Part shown: positions 1-7,578 of the stretch, piece by piece
Layout of the letters: every line of letters starts with the position of its first letter
Numbering within the stretch: the stretch's first letter is position 1
Assembly: GCA_052143535.1 (NCBI GenBank)
Contig: JBKQSS010000066.1
Location: 124,001 to 188,000, forward strand
Reading direction: 5' to 3'
DNA length: 64,000 nt
Origin: JADGRA01 sp052143535
Lineage (GTDB): Bacteria > Myxococcota > Myxococcia > Myxococcales > Myxococcaceae
Program-made: the position numbers and the translations under genes
Notes under the pieces: generated by a model
What the model was told of the DNA's origin: nothing
The model's input: only the letters and a program-made list of their open reading frames with translations
Databases searched by the model: none

Positions 1-320
1 TCCGTGTCCTCGGGCGTTCAGGGGAGTTGGCCCTGGTGGAAGTCCGCATCCTCACCGGCGTGCTGCACCAAGTCCGCGCTCACCTGGCCGCCATCGGCGC
101 CCCGGTGGTAGGCGATACGCTCTATGGCGGCCGGCCCTTTGCGGGGCTGCCACGCTTCTTCCTCCACGCGCGCTCCGTCGAGCTGATGCACCCAGCGACG
201 GGTGTGACACTGCACGTCGGGAGCCCCCTGCCTGAGCAGCTCCGCCAAGCGCTGACGGCAGCCAACCTCCGCCCGCCGGACGCTGCGGCAGGTGGGGCTT
301 CAGAGGGCCTGCCCTACTAG
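1..320 (+). CDS. RluA-family pseudouridine synthase, C-terminal part
   Basis: Open at the left edge in frame 3, so only about the last 105 residues are present. The stretch TGVLHQVRAHLAAIG followed by VVGDTLYGG matches the conserved C-terminal block of RluA-type enzymes (usually TGRxHQIRxHL...GxPIxGDxxYG), which isomerise uridine to pseudouridine in rRNA or tRNA. The catalytic Asp region lies upstream of the window. The sequence after about residue 80 is a Pro/Ala-rich tail. The stop codon overlaps the stop codon of the convergent lipoprotein gene within the four bases CTAG at 317-320. Which RNA is modified cannot be told from this fragment. Confidence 0.85.
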   Translation, partial: RVLGRSGELALVEVRILTGVLHQVRAHLAAIGAPVVGDTLYGGRPFAGLPRFFLHARSVELMHPATGVTLHVGSPLPEQLRQALTAANLRPPDAAAGGASEGLPY

Positions 321-958
321 GGCTGCACGGCGACAATGCCGCGCTGGGCCATGGCGTTGATGATGATTTTTGCCCAGCCCTGCATCTCCTGCGCAAGGCT
401 GGTGGGGTTGGTGGTCTGGGTTGTGCCGGACCACACCATCTCCAGTTTGGCCGCGTCAAAGACGTCGGTCTCTACCGTCACCACGGTGGTGGTGGTGGCC
501 ATGGGAGGCACGTAGTCATACCCCCACGCCGCGCCGTAGTAGCCGTAGAAGCCCCCGTAGTAGACCGGGGCCGCCGAGGCGTAGACGTACCCTTGGGTGT
601 AGCTGGTGTTGGTATTGGTCCCGAGGAAGCGCGTCGACAGGACGGCGTCCGCGCCGGAGGCGCGGATGGCGGCTTCCAGCTTCTCGTTCGGGACCTGCCC
701 GTTTTCCGGGATGAGGGTGTAGCTGGCAACGCAATTCAGCCCGCGACCCATCATCTGGAAACAGAAGGCGTCCTCAAACGTCCGCCGCCGGCCGCCATCG
801 CGCGTCACAGCGATGACGAGAATTTTATGAAAGCCGGTGGGAATGTATCCCGGCAATTGCCAGGCGCTCACCAGCTGCGTGGACGGTCCCGTCGCACAGG
901 AGGAAAGCACGCCGCAGAACAGGGCCGCGGCCACGACGGATAAACGGTGAAGGCGCAT
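317..958 (-). CDS. DUF4136-like lipoprotein
   Basis: A 213-residue lipoprotein. The start ATG at 958 was chosen because it gives a clean lipoprotein signal (MRLHRLSVVAAALFCGVLSSC, cleavage before Cys21) and has a GGGAGAA ribosome site; the reading frame extends upstream without signal-like character. The body has a KILVIAVTRD strand, an EDAF helix and an ASGADAVLSTRF segment, a pattern seen in DUF4136/GNA1162-like periplasmic lipoproteins. The middle is rich in Tyr and Gly (YYGGFYGYYGAAWGYDY) followed by a Thr run, as in outer-membrane-associated lipoproteins of myxobacteria. The C-terminal AQEMQGWAKIIINAMAQRG resembles the closing helix of those families. Function unknown; family assignment is by pattern only. 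Confidence 0.7.
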   Translation of the reverse strand: MRLHRLSVVAAALFCGVLSSCATGPSTQLVSAWQLPGYIPTGFHKILVIAVTRDGGRRRTFEDAFCFQMMGRGLNCVASYTLIPENGQVPNEKLEAAIRASGADAVLSTRFLGTNTNTSYTQGYVYASAAPVYYGGFYGYYGAAWGYDYVPPMATTTTVVTVETDVFDAAKLEMVWSGTTQTTNPTSLAQEMQGWAKIIINAMAQRGIVAVQP

Positions 959-1032
959 GAAAGGTTCTCCCAGCAGCGAAAAGGTGCGGCGCACCGTAGC
1001 ACCGCCCGAGGCGGGCTCAGCCAGCCCTTTTT

Positions 1033-1467
1033 TCATTTCGCTCGAGCGGCTGCGCCTCCTTCGCCGCCGGGCGCCGGCGGAAATCGCACCGAGATGTCCG
1101 CGTCGGGGCCCGAGCCGCCCACGACGCCGTCTCGGCCGAGCGTCCAAATGTGCGCCGACCCGCCGTCGCTCTCGTATTGGTAGGGGCGACCCCAGCCGTC
1201 GTCGTCCAGGTGGGCAAGGTATTTCGGCGCCAGCTTGGAGAGGCCCTCCGTGGTGGAGGGGAAACGCCCCGTGTCGATGCGGTACAACTTTGCCGCGTTG
1301 AGGAGATTGCGCAGGCGGTAGGGCTCGAGCAGCTCGGGCGGCTCGGCCAGCATCTTGTAAAGCACCCAGCAGCCGCCAAAGGCCAAAAGCACCACCGCCG
1401 CGCCAAAGAGGCGGGCCCGCGTACTGCGGTGACGGGCTGCCTCAGCTCTTTCCTCGGTTGCGCCCAA
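1033..1467 (-). CDS. Orphan GspG-like (T2SSG-domain) membrane-anchored protein
   Basis: About 144 residues. An N-terminal cytoplasmic stub and one membrane segment (ARLFGAAVVLLAFGGCWVLY) are followed by a domain that closely follows the C-terminal half of the pseudopilin GspG: YRIDTGRFPSTTEGLSKL, then DGWGRPYQY, then LGRDGVVGGSGPDADIS, which is the Ca-binding loop region. Unlike true pseudopilins it has no prepilin peptidase site (G/F-T-L-x-E), so it should stay membrane-anchored rather than be assembled. The start is uncertain: TTG at 1467 follows a GGGGGTG ribosome-like site by 9 bases; further upstream codons would run into dinB. It is divergent from dinB with a gap of about 100 bases. The true gspG lies 26 kb away in this window. 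Confidence 0.72.
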   Translation of the reverse strand: MGATEERAEAARHRSTRARLFGAAVVLLAFGGCWVLYKMLAEPPELLEPYRLRNLLNAAKLYRIDTGRFPSTTEGLSKLAPKYLAHLDDDGWGRPYQYESDGGSAHIWTLGRDGVVGGSGPDADISVRFPPAPGGEGGAAARAK

Positions 1468-1569
1468 CGGCTGACACCCCCAAATGGCAAGGAGTCTCGC
1501 TCGCTCGGCCCTCCGAGCGCCACGGACCGCCCGTCGGCAGGCCCAGCCGTTAGACTGCCGACGGCCACC

Positions 1570-2799
1570 ATGGACGCTCCGCGCGCCATCCTCCATTTGG
1601 ATATGGACGCCTTCTACGCCTCGGTGGAGCAGCGGGACGCGCCCGAGCTGCGCGGCCGCCCGGTCATCGTCGGCGGCCACCCCAAGCGCGGCGTCGTCTT
1701 GGCCGCCAGCTACGAAGTGCGGCCACAAGGCGTTCGGAGCGCCATGCCTATGGCGCGGGCCCTTCGACTCGCACCGGACGCGGTCGTGGTGCCGCCCCGC
1801 TTGGCGGCCTACGCCGAGGCGAGCGAGCAGGTCTTCGCTATTTTCGAGCGTTACACGCCATTGGTGGAGCCGCTCTCTCTGGACGAGGCGTTCCTCGACG
1901 TCAGCGAGTCCAGGAGTCTCTTCGGGCTGCCCGGCGCAATTGCCAGTCGCATCCGCGCCGAGGTAGCGAAGGAGGTGGAGTTGCCTTGCTCCGCTGGAAT
2001 TGCCGCCGTGAAATTCGTCGCCAAGGTGGCCAGTGACCTGGCCAAGCCCAATGGCCAGCGCGAGGTGCCGTTGGAGCAAACTCAAGCCTTCCTCGCCCCG
2101 CTACCGGTGGCGAGGCTGTGGGGCGTCGGGCCGAAGCTCGAGGCCACCCTGCGGGGGCTGGGCCTGCGGACGGTGGGGGATGTCGCGCGCGCCGCCCCGG
2201 AATTTCTCTGCGAGCAGCTGGGGGAGGTGGGTCGGCACCTCGGCGCGCTCTCTCGCGGGGAGGACGACCGAGAGGTGGTCCCGGACCGACAGGCGAAGAG
2301 CATCGGCGCCGAAGACACTTTCGCCGAGGACACGGCGTCAACTGAGGCACTGCAGCGAGCGCTTCATTCCCAATCGCTGCGGGTCGGCCGAAGGTTGCGG
2401 CGGGCCGGACTGAAGGCGCGCACCGTCCAACTCAAGGTGAAGCTCTCCGACTTCACCCTCCTCACCCGGCGCCGGACGCTGGACAACCCGACCGACGATG
2501 GCCAGCGCCTGTACCGTGAGGCAGCGCAGCTGCTGGAGCGTCTGGCGTTGCCCTCTGCGGTGCGCCTCACCGGCGTCTCAGCCCAGGAGTTGGTCGGCGC
2601 CCTTTCCCAGCTCGGGCTGTTTGCCGAGCCCGAGGCGCGCTCCCAGAGACTGAATGCCGCGCTGGACGCCATCGTGGCGCGCTACGGGCAAGGTGCGGTG
2701 AGTCCAGCGGACATCGCGCACCTCGAGGAGGACACCGAGGAGGAGGAGGCGCGGCGGCGGGTAGGGGCAGCGCGCTTCGACGTTCCCCCTGACTCGTGA
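1570..2799 (+). CDS. dinB: DNA polymerase IV (Y-family)
   Basis: A 409-residue Y-family translesion polymerase. Motif LHLDMDAFYASVEQ starts at residue 8 with catalytic Asp11; the second metal-binding pair lies in SLDEAFLDVS (Asp105, Glu106). The block SAGIAAVKFVAKVASDLAKP is the typical fingers/palm sequence, then a helix-hairpin-helix thumb (LWGVGPKLEATLRGLG) and a little-finger domain. The pentapeptide QLGLF near residue 350 fits the beta-clamp binding consensus QLxLF. The start ATG at 1570 was chosen because the sequence before it in frame has no polymerase homology and Y-family proteins begin within ten residues of the DMD motif. Converges on nat with 4 bases between the stops. No LexA-like operator was recognised upstream. 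Confidence 0.95.
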   Translation: MDAPRAILHLDMDAFYASVEQRDAPELRGRPVIVGGHPKRGVVLAASYEVRPQGVRSAMPMARALRLAPDAVVVPPRLAAYAEASEQVFAIFERYTPLVEPLSLDEAFLDVSESRSLFGLPGAIASRIRAEVAKEVELPCSAGIAAVKFVAKVASDLAKPNGQREVPLEQTQAFLAPLPVARLWGVGPKLEATLRGLGLRTVGDVARAAPEFLCEQLGEVGRHLGALSRGEDDREVVPDRQAKSIGAEDTFAEDTASTEALQRALHSQSLRVGRRLRRAGLKARTVQLKVKLSDFTLLTRRRTLDNPTDDGQRLYREAAQLLERLALPSAVRLTGVSAQELVGALSQLGLFAEPEARSQRLNAALDAIVARYGQGAVSPADIAHLEEDTEEEEARRRVGAARFDVPPDS

Positions 2800-2803
2800 C
2801 CTC

Positions 2804-3661
2804 TCAGGCGGCCAGTGTCTGGGTGGCCGGCCCGAGCGGTCCGCGAACGCCGTACAGCCGGCGCAATCGCCGCTCGAGCTCTCCGCGACCAAGCCGCAAG
2901 CGGTGAATGCGGCCACGCCGCGTCTCGATGGCGTTCCGGTCGGTGAGCGTCAAGCGTCCCCATGGACGCGCCAGGGTGAAGACGGCGTGTCCCGTGAAGG
3001 GGGAGGCGGCAGACACCTGGTGCCAGGCATTCATCCCGGCGAAGGCCGGCAGCGAACGTGGCTCCCGCGAGACTCGGTAGAGCGAGCGCCAGTGCTCTCG
3101 GGCGGCGTGTTCGAGGACCAGCTCGTCGGACCACTCCCCTTGCACCAAGCGGTACTTGCCACTGACATCGGATTGCACCACCGTGGACAGCGGCATCGGC
3201 GCACGGAAGGCGTCTCCAAACCCGACGTCCACGAGGTACGTCTGGTCCAGCGTCACCGACAAGGTGAGGTGGTCGAACTCCGGGCCCCAGGTGCGCTCGT
3301 GCTTGCGCCAGACCCGGGCCGACAAGAGTGACACCTGAAACCCCAACGCGGAGAGTGCAGCGGCGAAGAGGGCGTTCAGCTCGTAGCAGAAGCCGCCCCG
3401 ACGGAGCTCCACCACCTTGGACCAAGCCCGGTGCACGTCCAGCGCAATCGGCCTACCCCAGAAGATGTCCAGATTTTCGAAGGGGACACGCAAAAGGTGA
3501 CGACGCTGCAGCCGGGTGAGAAACGGCAGCGACGGCCGCTCCGCCCGCGCCAGGCCGAGCCGTCCTAGGTAGGCGGCCAATTCGGCAGGCCGCAGCTCCG
3601 CACCGAGCGCGTGGCTATGCGGGACGGCGCCAAAGGATTGGTTTGGAGCGGGCGACGGCAT
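2804..3661 (-). CDS. nat: Arylamine N-acetyltransferase
   Basis: A 285-residue enzyme transferring acetyl groups from acetyl-CoA to arylamines or hydrazines. The Cys-His-Asp triad is visible: Cys92 in RRGGFCYELN, His131 in EFDHLTL and Asp145 in VDVGFGD. VPFENLDIFWGRPI is the usual N-terminal signature of the family, and the length is normal. The extra 18 residues or so before the first helix are not conserved, and a later start is possible, though no better codon was seen. It lies 108 bases downstream of pcnB on the same strand and could be read from the same message. The natural substrate cannot be predicted; bacterial NATs detoxify amines or act in secondary metabolism. Confidence 0.92.
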   Translation of the reverse strand: MPSPAPNQSFGAVPHSHALGAELRPAELAAYLGRLGLARAERPSLPFLTRLQRRHLLRVPFENLDIFWGRPIALDVHRAWSKVVELRRGGFCYELNALFAAALSALGFQVSLLSARVWRKHERTWGPEFDHLTLSVTLDQTYLVDVGFGDAFRAPMPLSTVVQSDVSGKYRLVQGEWSDELVLEHAAREHWRSLYRVSREPRSLPAFAGMNAWHQVSAASPFTGHAVFTLARPWGRLTLTDRNAIETRRGRIHRLRLGRGELERRLRRLYGVRGPLGPATQTLAA

Positions 3662-3769
3662 GGACGGGGGGAGTGCGACTGACTTCCAGCGCCTGTTGGA
3701 TGTTAGTCGCTTTGCCGGGTTGCGGGCGGCCTAGAAAAACACAGGTTCTCGACGCTGGGGTGGGAAATT

Positions 3770-5386
3770 TCATTCACTGGGCGGCGGTGTCCCACCTGGG
3801 GCGCTTCCCCCGGACGGTCCCTTTCCCCCGCCTGCGCCGCCCCGGCCTCCGCGCCTGCGCCGGCGTTTTCTTCGCCCCGGCAGAGGGGCGGTCCCGGGCG
3901 CCAGCGGAAGCGGCGCTGGAGCCTGGCCCGACTGCCACGCCGTCAGCTCCGCCGTCCCCTGCCCCGTCGCCTCCACCGTACAGGCGAAGACGGTGAGCGA
4001 CTCGTTGAAGAGGGGGTGACGGCGGAAGCTACCCAGGCTGCCACGGCGCCGCCGCTGTCCGGAGAGGGTGGCTTGCGACAGCAACATCATCCGGCAGCGC
4101 TCAGCGATGCGGCGCGGCAGGCGCGCCGTGCGGACCAGCTCCTGCAGCATGGCCTCGATGGCTTCCGGGACAGTGTTCGGGGCTTCCGGAGACGACTCCG
4201 GCGCAGCCCGCATCACCGGCACCAGCAGGACGGCGAGCAGGACGGCGTCTTCCAAGGCCTCACCAGCGCGCACTCGGACGTCGGCCGCTCGAGCGAACGC
4301 GGCCAGCGTCTTCTCGCCCTCAGCACCTTTTTCTTTGAGGTAGCTGTCCAAAGGGGGAAGCAAGAAGCGAAGCGCGTCCAGTGCGGACAGCAAAGCCAGC
4401 CCGGGCGCCGCCACCCCGCCGCGCAGGATGCGAAAACTGTCCTCCAACAGACGCGGTGGAGCACACCGAGGAAGGTCCTCCACGGCGCCCTCCATCGCGG
4501 CGTAGGTGCGCGGCTCGATGTCGAATTCGAGCCGTGAGGCAAACCTCACCGCGCGCAGAATCCGGATGGGGTCCTCGCGCATTCGACGTTCGGGGTCGCC
4601 GATGGTGCGGACGAGACGCTCGTCCAGGTCGCGGCGGCCTTGGACGAAGTCGAGCACACGCCCGGCAGCGACATCATAGAACAAGCCGTTGATGGTGAAG
4701 TCCCGCCGACGGGCATCCTGCTCGGCGGTGCCGAAGACGTTGTCGTCTCCGATGAGCAAGTCGTCGGAACGCTCTTCGGCGGGCACAGGTTCTACCGGGT
4801 CCAAGTCAGTGATGGGGTTGGCGCGAAAGGTCGAGACCTCGATGATTTTTCCGCCCCGGAAATAGACGTGGGCGAGGCGAAAGCGCCGGCCGATGAGACG
4901 GCAATTCCGAAAAATACCCCGCACCTCGCTGGGCAGCGCGCTGGTGGCGATGTCGAAGTCCTTGGGGGTGCGGCCCACCAGGAGGTCCCGCACGCAGCCG
5001 CCCACCAGGTATGCCTCGTGCCCATTTTGGTGCAATCGGTTGACGACCTTCACCGCGTCAATGTCCAACGTCCGAGGGTCAATCTCCGCCTGGGCGCTGG
5101 CCGCCGCCTTGGGAACTGACGCGTCCAGGTGGTCCGCTTCCGACTCCCAGAGTACCGCCGGAACGGGCTCCGGCTCTCGCGCGCCGGCGGGCGGAGGCTG
5201 CTCAGGCACCGGCGCATCGAGGGGGTCCGGGCCCTCGAGCTCGCTGCCCTCCTCTTCCCCGCCCTCCTCCTCGCCCTCCATTTCCTCCCCTTCCAATTCC
5301 TCGCCTGCCACGTCCTCTCCCTCCGCGTCGGAGGCGGCTGGGACGTCTGCGGCTGGAGGGGGAGACAGTGGGTCGTGCGAAGTCAT
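3770..5386 (-). CDS. pcnB: Poly(A) polymerase I / tRNA nucleotidyltransferase family
   Basis: A 538-residue class II nucleotidyltransferase. Core motifs are GGCVRDLLVGRTPKDFDIAT (residues 129-148, Asp143 and Asp145 as metal ligands) and the ERRMREDPIRILRAVRFA block. LIGRRFRLAHVYF (164-176) matches the motif used to separate bacterial poly(A) polymerases from CCA-adding enzymes, so PcnB is preferred. Residues 20-60 are an almost pure Glu/Asp/Gly stretch and the C-terminus is an Arg/Lys run followed by Gly/Ser/Pro, so the core is flanked by an acidic and a basic disordered tail. ATG at 5386 was chosen because upstream frame lacks coding character; no clear ribosome site is seen. Divergent from the epimerase by 80 bases. 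Confidence 0.9.
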   Translation of the reverse strand: MTSHDPLSPPPAADVPAASDAEGEDVAGEELEGEEMEGEEEGGEEEGSELEGPDPLDAPVPEQPPPAGAREPEPVPAVLWESEADHLDASVPKAAASAQAEIDPRTLDIDAVKVVNRLHQNGHEAYLVGGCVRDLLVGRTPKDFDIATSALPSEVRGIFRNCRLIGRRFRLAHVYFRGGKIIEVSTFRANPITDLDPVEPVPAEERSDDLLIGDDNVFGTAEQDARRRDFTINGLFYDVAAGRVLDFVQGRRDLDERLVRTIGDPERRMREDPIRILRAVRFASRLEFDIEPRTYAAMEGAVEDLPRCAPPRLLEDSFRILRGGVAAPGLALLSALDALRFLLPPLDSYLKEKGAEGEKTLAAFARAADVRVRAGEALEDAVLLAVLLVPVMRAAPESSPEAPNTVPEAIEAMLQELVRTARLPRRIAERCRMMLLSQATLSGQRRRRGSLGSFRRHPLFNESLTVFACTVEATGQGTAELTAWQSGQAPAPLPLAPGTAPLPGRRKRRRRRGGRGGAGGGKGPSGGSAPGGTPPPSE

Positions 5387-5466
5387 ACAAGCGTTGACGC
5401 CCCGCGGCGGAGCGTGCTGAAGCGCTGCCGCTTTACACGATTTCGCCCGCTGGAGGGAGTCGGCCT

Positions 5467-6498
5467 GTGCGAACGCTGGTGACCGGGGCAACGGGGTTGA
5501 TTGGCGCCAACCTCGTGCGCCGGCTGGCCCGAGATGGCACGCGTCCGCGGGTTCTCCTCCCACCGGGCGGCAACGGGCGCGCGCTGGCCGGGGTCGACGT
5601 GGAAGCGGTGACGGGCGACGTGCGGGACGCCCATTCGCTGGCCAAGGCGATGGTGGGGATGAGCCGCGTCTACCACGCCGCTGGGCACGTCCGCTTCGAC
5701 GACGCTGGCCGCCTCCTGCTTTGGAGCATCAACGTCGAGGGCACGCGCCAAGTCCTTCAGGCAGCCCGCAGCGCAGCCATCGAACGCCTGGTGCACGTGT
5801 CGAGCAGCGTCGCCGTCGGCGCAGGTCCGCTGTCTGAGCCGGCCACCGAGGAGAGCGCCTTTCCGACCGCGGGCGGAACACCCTATGCGGAAAGCAAGCG
5901 CGCCTCGGAGGAGCTCGCAGCCGGCGACTGGGGCGACCTGGAAGTCGTCATTGCCAACCCGACTTTCGTGGTGGGCGCCTACGGCACCGGCGCGAGCAGC
6001 GCCGAAGTGGTGCGGCTGGTCGCCTCCGGGCTGCTCCGCGCCTACCCGCCGGGAGGCACCAACTTCGTCAACGCGGACGACGTGGCAGATGGGCTGGTGT
6101 TGGCGATGGAGCGTGGGGCCCCAGGCGAGCGTTACCTATTAGGCGGGGAAAACCTCACCTACCGGGCTTTTCTGGGTCAAGTGGCCGAGGAGTGTGGGGA
6201 GCCTCCACCAGCCGTCCAGCTCCCCGGCTGGGCCGCGCGCGGCCTCGGCCGCGCTGGGGACGTCCTCGGCCGCCTCAGCTCGGCACGGCTCGGCTGGGTC
6301 AACACGCCCTTCCTCCAGGGCCTCTTCGAGCCCGCCTACGTCTCCTCCCGGAAGGCCGAGCGCGCGCTGGCCTACCGGCCCCGGCCCGTTCGGCGCGGCA
6401 TTCGAGAGGCGCTGCGGTGGTACCAAGAGCAGGGAGGGTTGCCTCGAGACCGTCCTCTGACGCCTCGTGGAGTGGTGGACCCGAGCGGGCTGAGTTAG
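5467..6498 (+). CDS. NAD(P)-dependent sugar epimerase/dehydratase-like SDR
   Basis: A 343-residue extended short-chain dehydrogenase. The Rossmann motif GATGLIG occurs at residues 7-13, and the catalytic residues are Ser113 (VSSSVAVG) with Tyr140 and Lys144 (PYAESKRASEE). The layout and the FVNADDVADGLVLAMERG block resemble the dihydroflavonol reductase/HpnA group of hopanoid-associated epimerases, but no hopanoid genes are nearby, so the substrate is open. GTG at 5467 is the start: it directly precedes the Rossmann strand and follows a GGAGGGAG ribosome site. Its TAG stop forms one arm of a hairpin whose other arm contains the stop of the convergent gene. Confidence 0.88.
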   Translation: MRTLVTGATGLIGANLVRRLARDGTRPRVLLPPGGNGRALAGVDVEAVTGDVRDAHSLAKAMVGMSRVYHAAGHVRFDDAGRLLLWSINVEGTRQVLQAARSAAIERLVHVSSSVAVGAGPLSEPATEESAFPTAGGTPYAESKRASEELAAGDWGDLEVVIANPTFVVGAYGTGASSAEVVRLVASGLLRAYPPGGTNFVNADDVADGLVLAMERGAPGERYLLGGENLTYRAFLGQVAEECGEPPPAVQLPGWAARGLGRAGDVLGRLSSARLGWVNTPFLQGLFEPAYVSSRKAERALAYRPRPVRRGIREALRWYQEQGGLPRDRPLTPRGVVDPSGLS

Positions 6499-6513
6499 CG
6501 CTGGCCGGCGCTA
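6496..6513. terminator. Hairpin between convergent genes, candidate bidirectional terminator
   Basis: Perfect inverted repeat TAGCGC-TGGCCG-GCGCTA. The left TAG is the stop of the epimerase gene; the right CTA is the complement of the stop of the App1-like gene. There is no T-tract, so termination would need Rho or be weak. Confidence 0.45.
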
Positions 6514-7578
6514 GCGGGCGGCGCGTCGGCGACGTCCCAACCGTCGCCGTACCCCGCGCGGACGCGCATCGTCGAGCAGCTGCAGGTAGTCGATGTTGCC
6601 CGCGGGCTGAAGCGGAGGGGTGGCGCCCAGGGCGGCCACGCGGCGGGTGAAGGCCTTGACGATGTCCGGGACCGGGCGCAGCGCGGCCAGGACTCGGTCC
6701 GGGCCTTCCAGCGCTCCCTCCAGAGCCTGCACCAATGGCACCGCCACTGCCTGCAGCGGCAACCCGCGTCGCAGGAGGTCCTGAAAGGAGTTCGACAGGG
6801 TGATGAGGTTGTACCCCGCGGTCTGCACCATCTCCGCCGCCACTCGGACCACCTGCCCCGGGGTGAGAAGGCCGTCTCCGAGAAGCACCAGGGCCGCTTG
6901 GAAGTAATTGAAGATGGGCACCACCCGCGGCCCGTAGCGTCCGAAGTGGGCTGGGGGGGTCAGGCGGTCGAGCATGATGAAGATGCGGCGGACCGGGTCG
7001 GCCCGAGGCACGCGGTGCCAGGCGGCGAGAATGCGGGTGGCGTCGTCGGTGTAGACCTCGGCCGCTGACAGCAGTTGGGCCAGGACGGGCTCCCCCACCC
7101 GCCCGGCCACCAGGTCCGCATACAAGGAGTAGATGAAGGCGTCCGCCTCGGCGTCATCGCCGAACAGCACCTCTTCGGCATCCACCGGCGCTCGGGCCCG
7201 CGACTCCAGCAGCACCGGGAGCTTGTAGCCAACCTGGCCGCGCAATGCGCGGAAGCGACCCCGGAGCAGGTTGCTCACGTTGTCCTTGAGCACCAACTCG
7301 TCCCACTCCACCCCATCCAATTTCAGTTTTTCTTCGAGCACCCGCCGCATCTGAGTGGGGCTTCCAGAGATGATGCTCAGCCGTGAGTCGCCACTGGCCC
7401 CGAGTTCCCGAATGAGCGCCGCCGCCCCGGGAACTGCTGTCTTCTGGCTGGCCTTCTGAAGCGCCGTGCGCACCAGCTGCCGAAGCGAGTCGAAGTCGGT
7501 CTGCAGGTACGTCTTGTCGAGGTCCCAGCGGTAAATGCGACGCGCTGGGTGAGGGTCGATGCGGTCCGGAAGGCTCAC
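6511..7578 (-). CDS. App1-like (DUF2183) HAD-type phosphatase-domain protein
   Basis: A 355-residue protein with HAD motif I at YRWDLDKTYL (Asp19 and Asp21), a motif II Ser in SIISGSPTQM, a Lys region near KDNVSNLL and an acidic motif in LFGDDAEADAFIYSLY. This order and the GDDxExD block resemble the DUF2183/App1 catalytic domain, the phosphatidate phosphatase family of yeast App1. The C-terminal half (helical, with a long hydrophobic VVPIFNYFQAALVLLG stretch) has no assignment, and the protein ends in an Arg-rich tail. GTG at 7578 overlaps the plsX stop in a GTGA, which suggests translational coupling. Next to plsX, which makes acyl-phosphate for phosphatidic acid synthesis, a role in phosphatidate or lipid turnover is a reasonable inference but unproven. 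Confidence 0.7.
   Translation of the reverse strand: MSLPDRIDPHPARRIYRWDLDKTYLQTDFDSLRQLVRTALQKASQKTAVPGAAALIRELGASGDSRLSIISGSPTQMRRVLEEKLKLDGVEWDELVLKDNVSNLLRGRFRALRGQVGYKLPVLLESRARAPVDAEEVLFGDDAEADAFIYSLYADLVAGRVGEPVLAQLLSAAEVYTDDATRILAAWHRVPRADPVRRIFIMLDRLTPPAHFGRYGPRVVPIFNYFQAALVLLGDGLLTPGQVVRVAAEMVQTAGYNLITLSNSFQDLLRRGLPLQAVAVPLVQALEGALEGPDRVLAALRPVPDIVKAFTRRVAALGATPPLQPAGNIDYLQLLDDARPRGVRRRLGRRRRAAR

Noticed and set aside
1468..2085. N-terminal extension of the orphan GspG-like frame opposite dinB
   Set aside because: The extension runs antisense to conserved dinB motifs, so the real gene starts near 1467.
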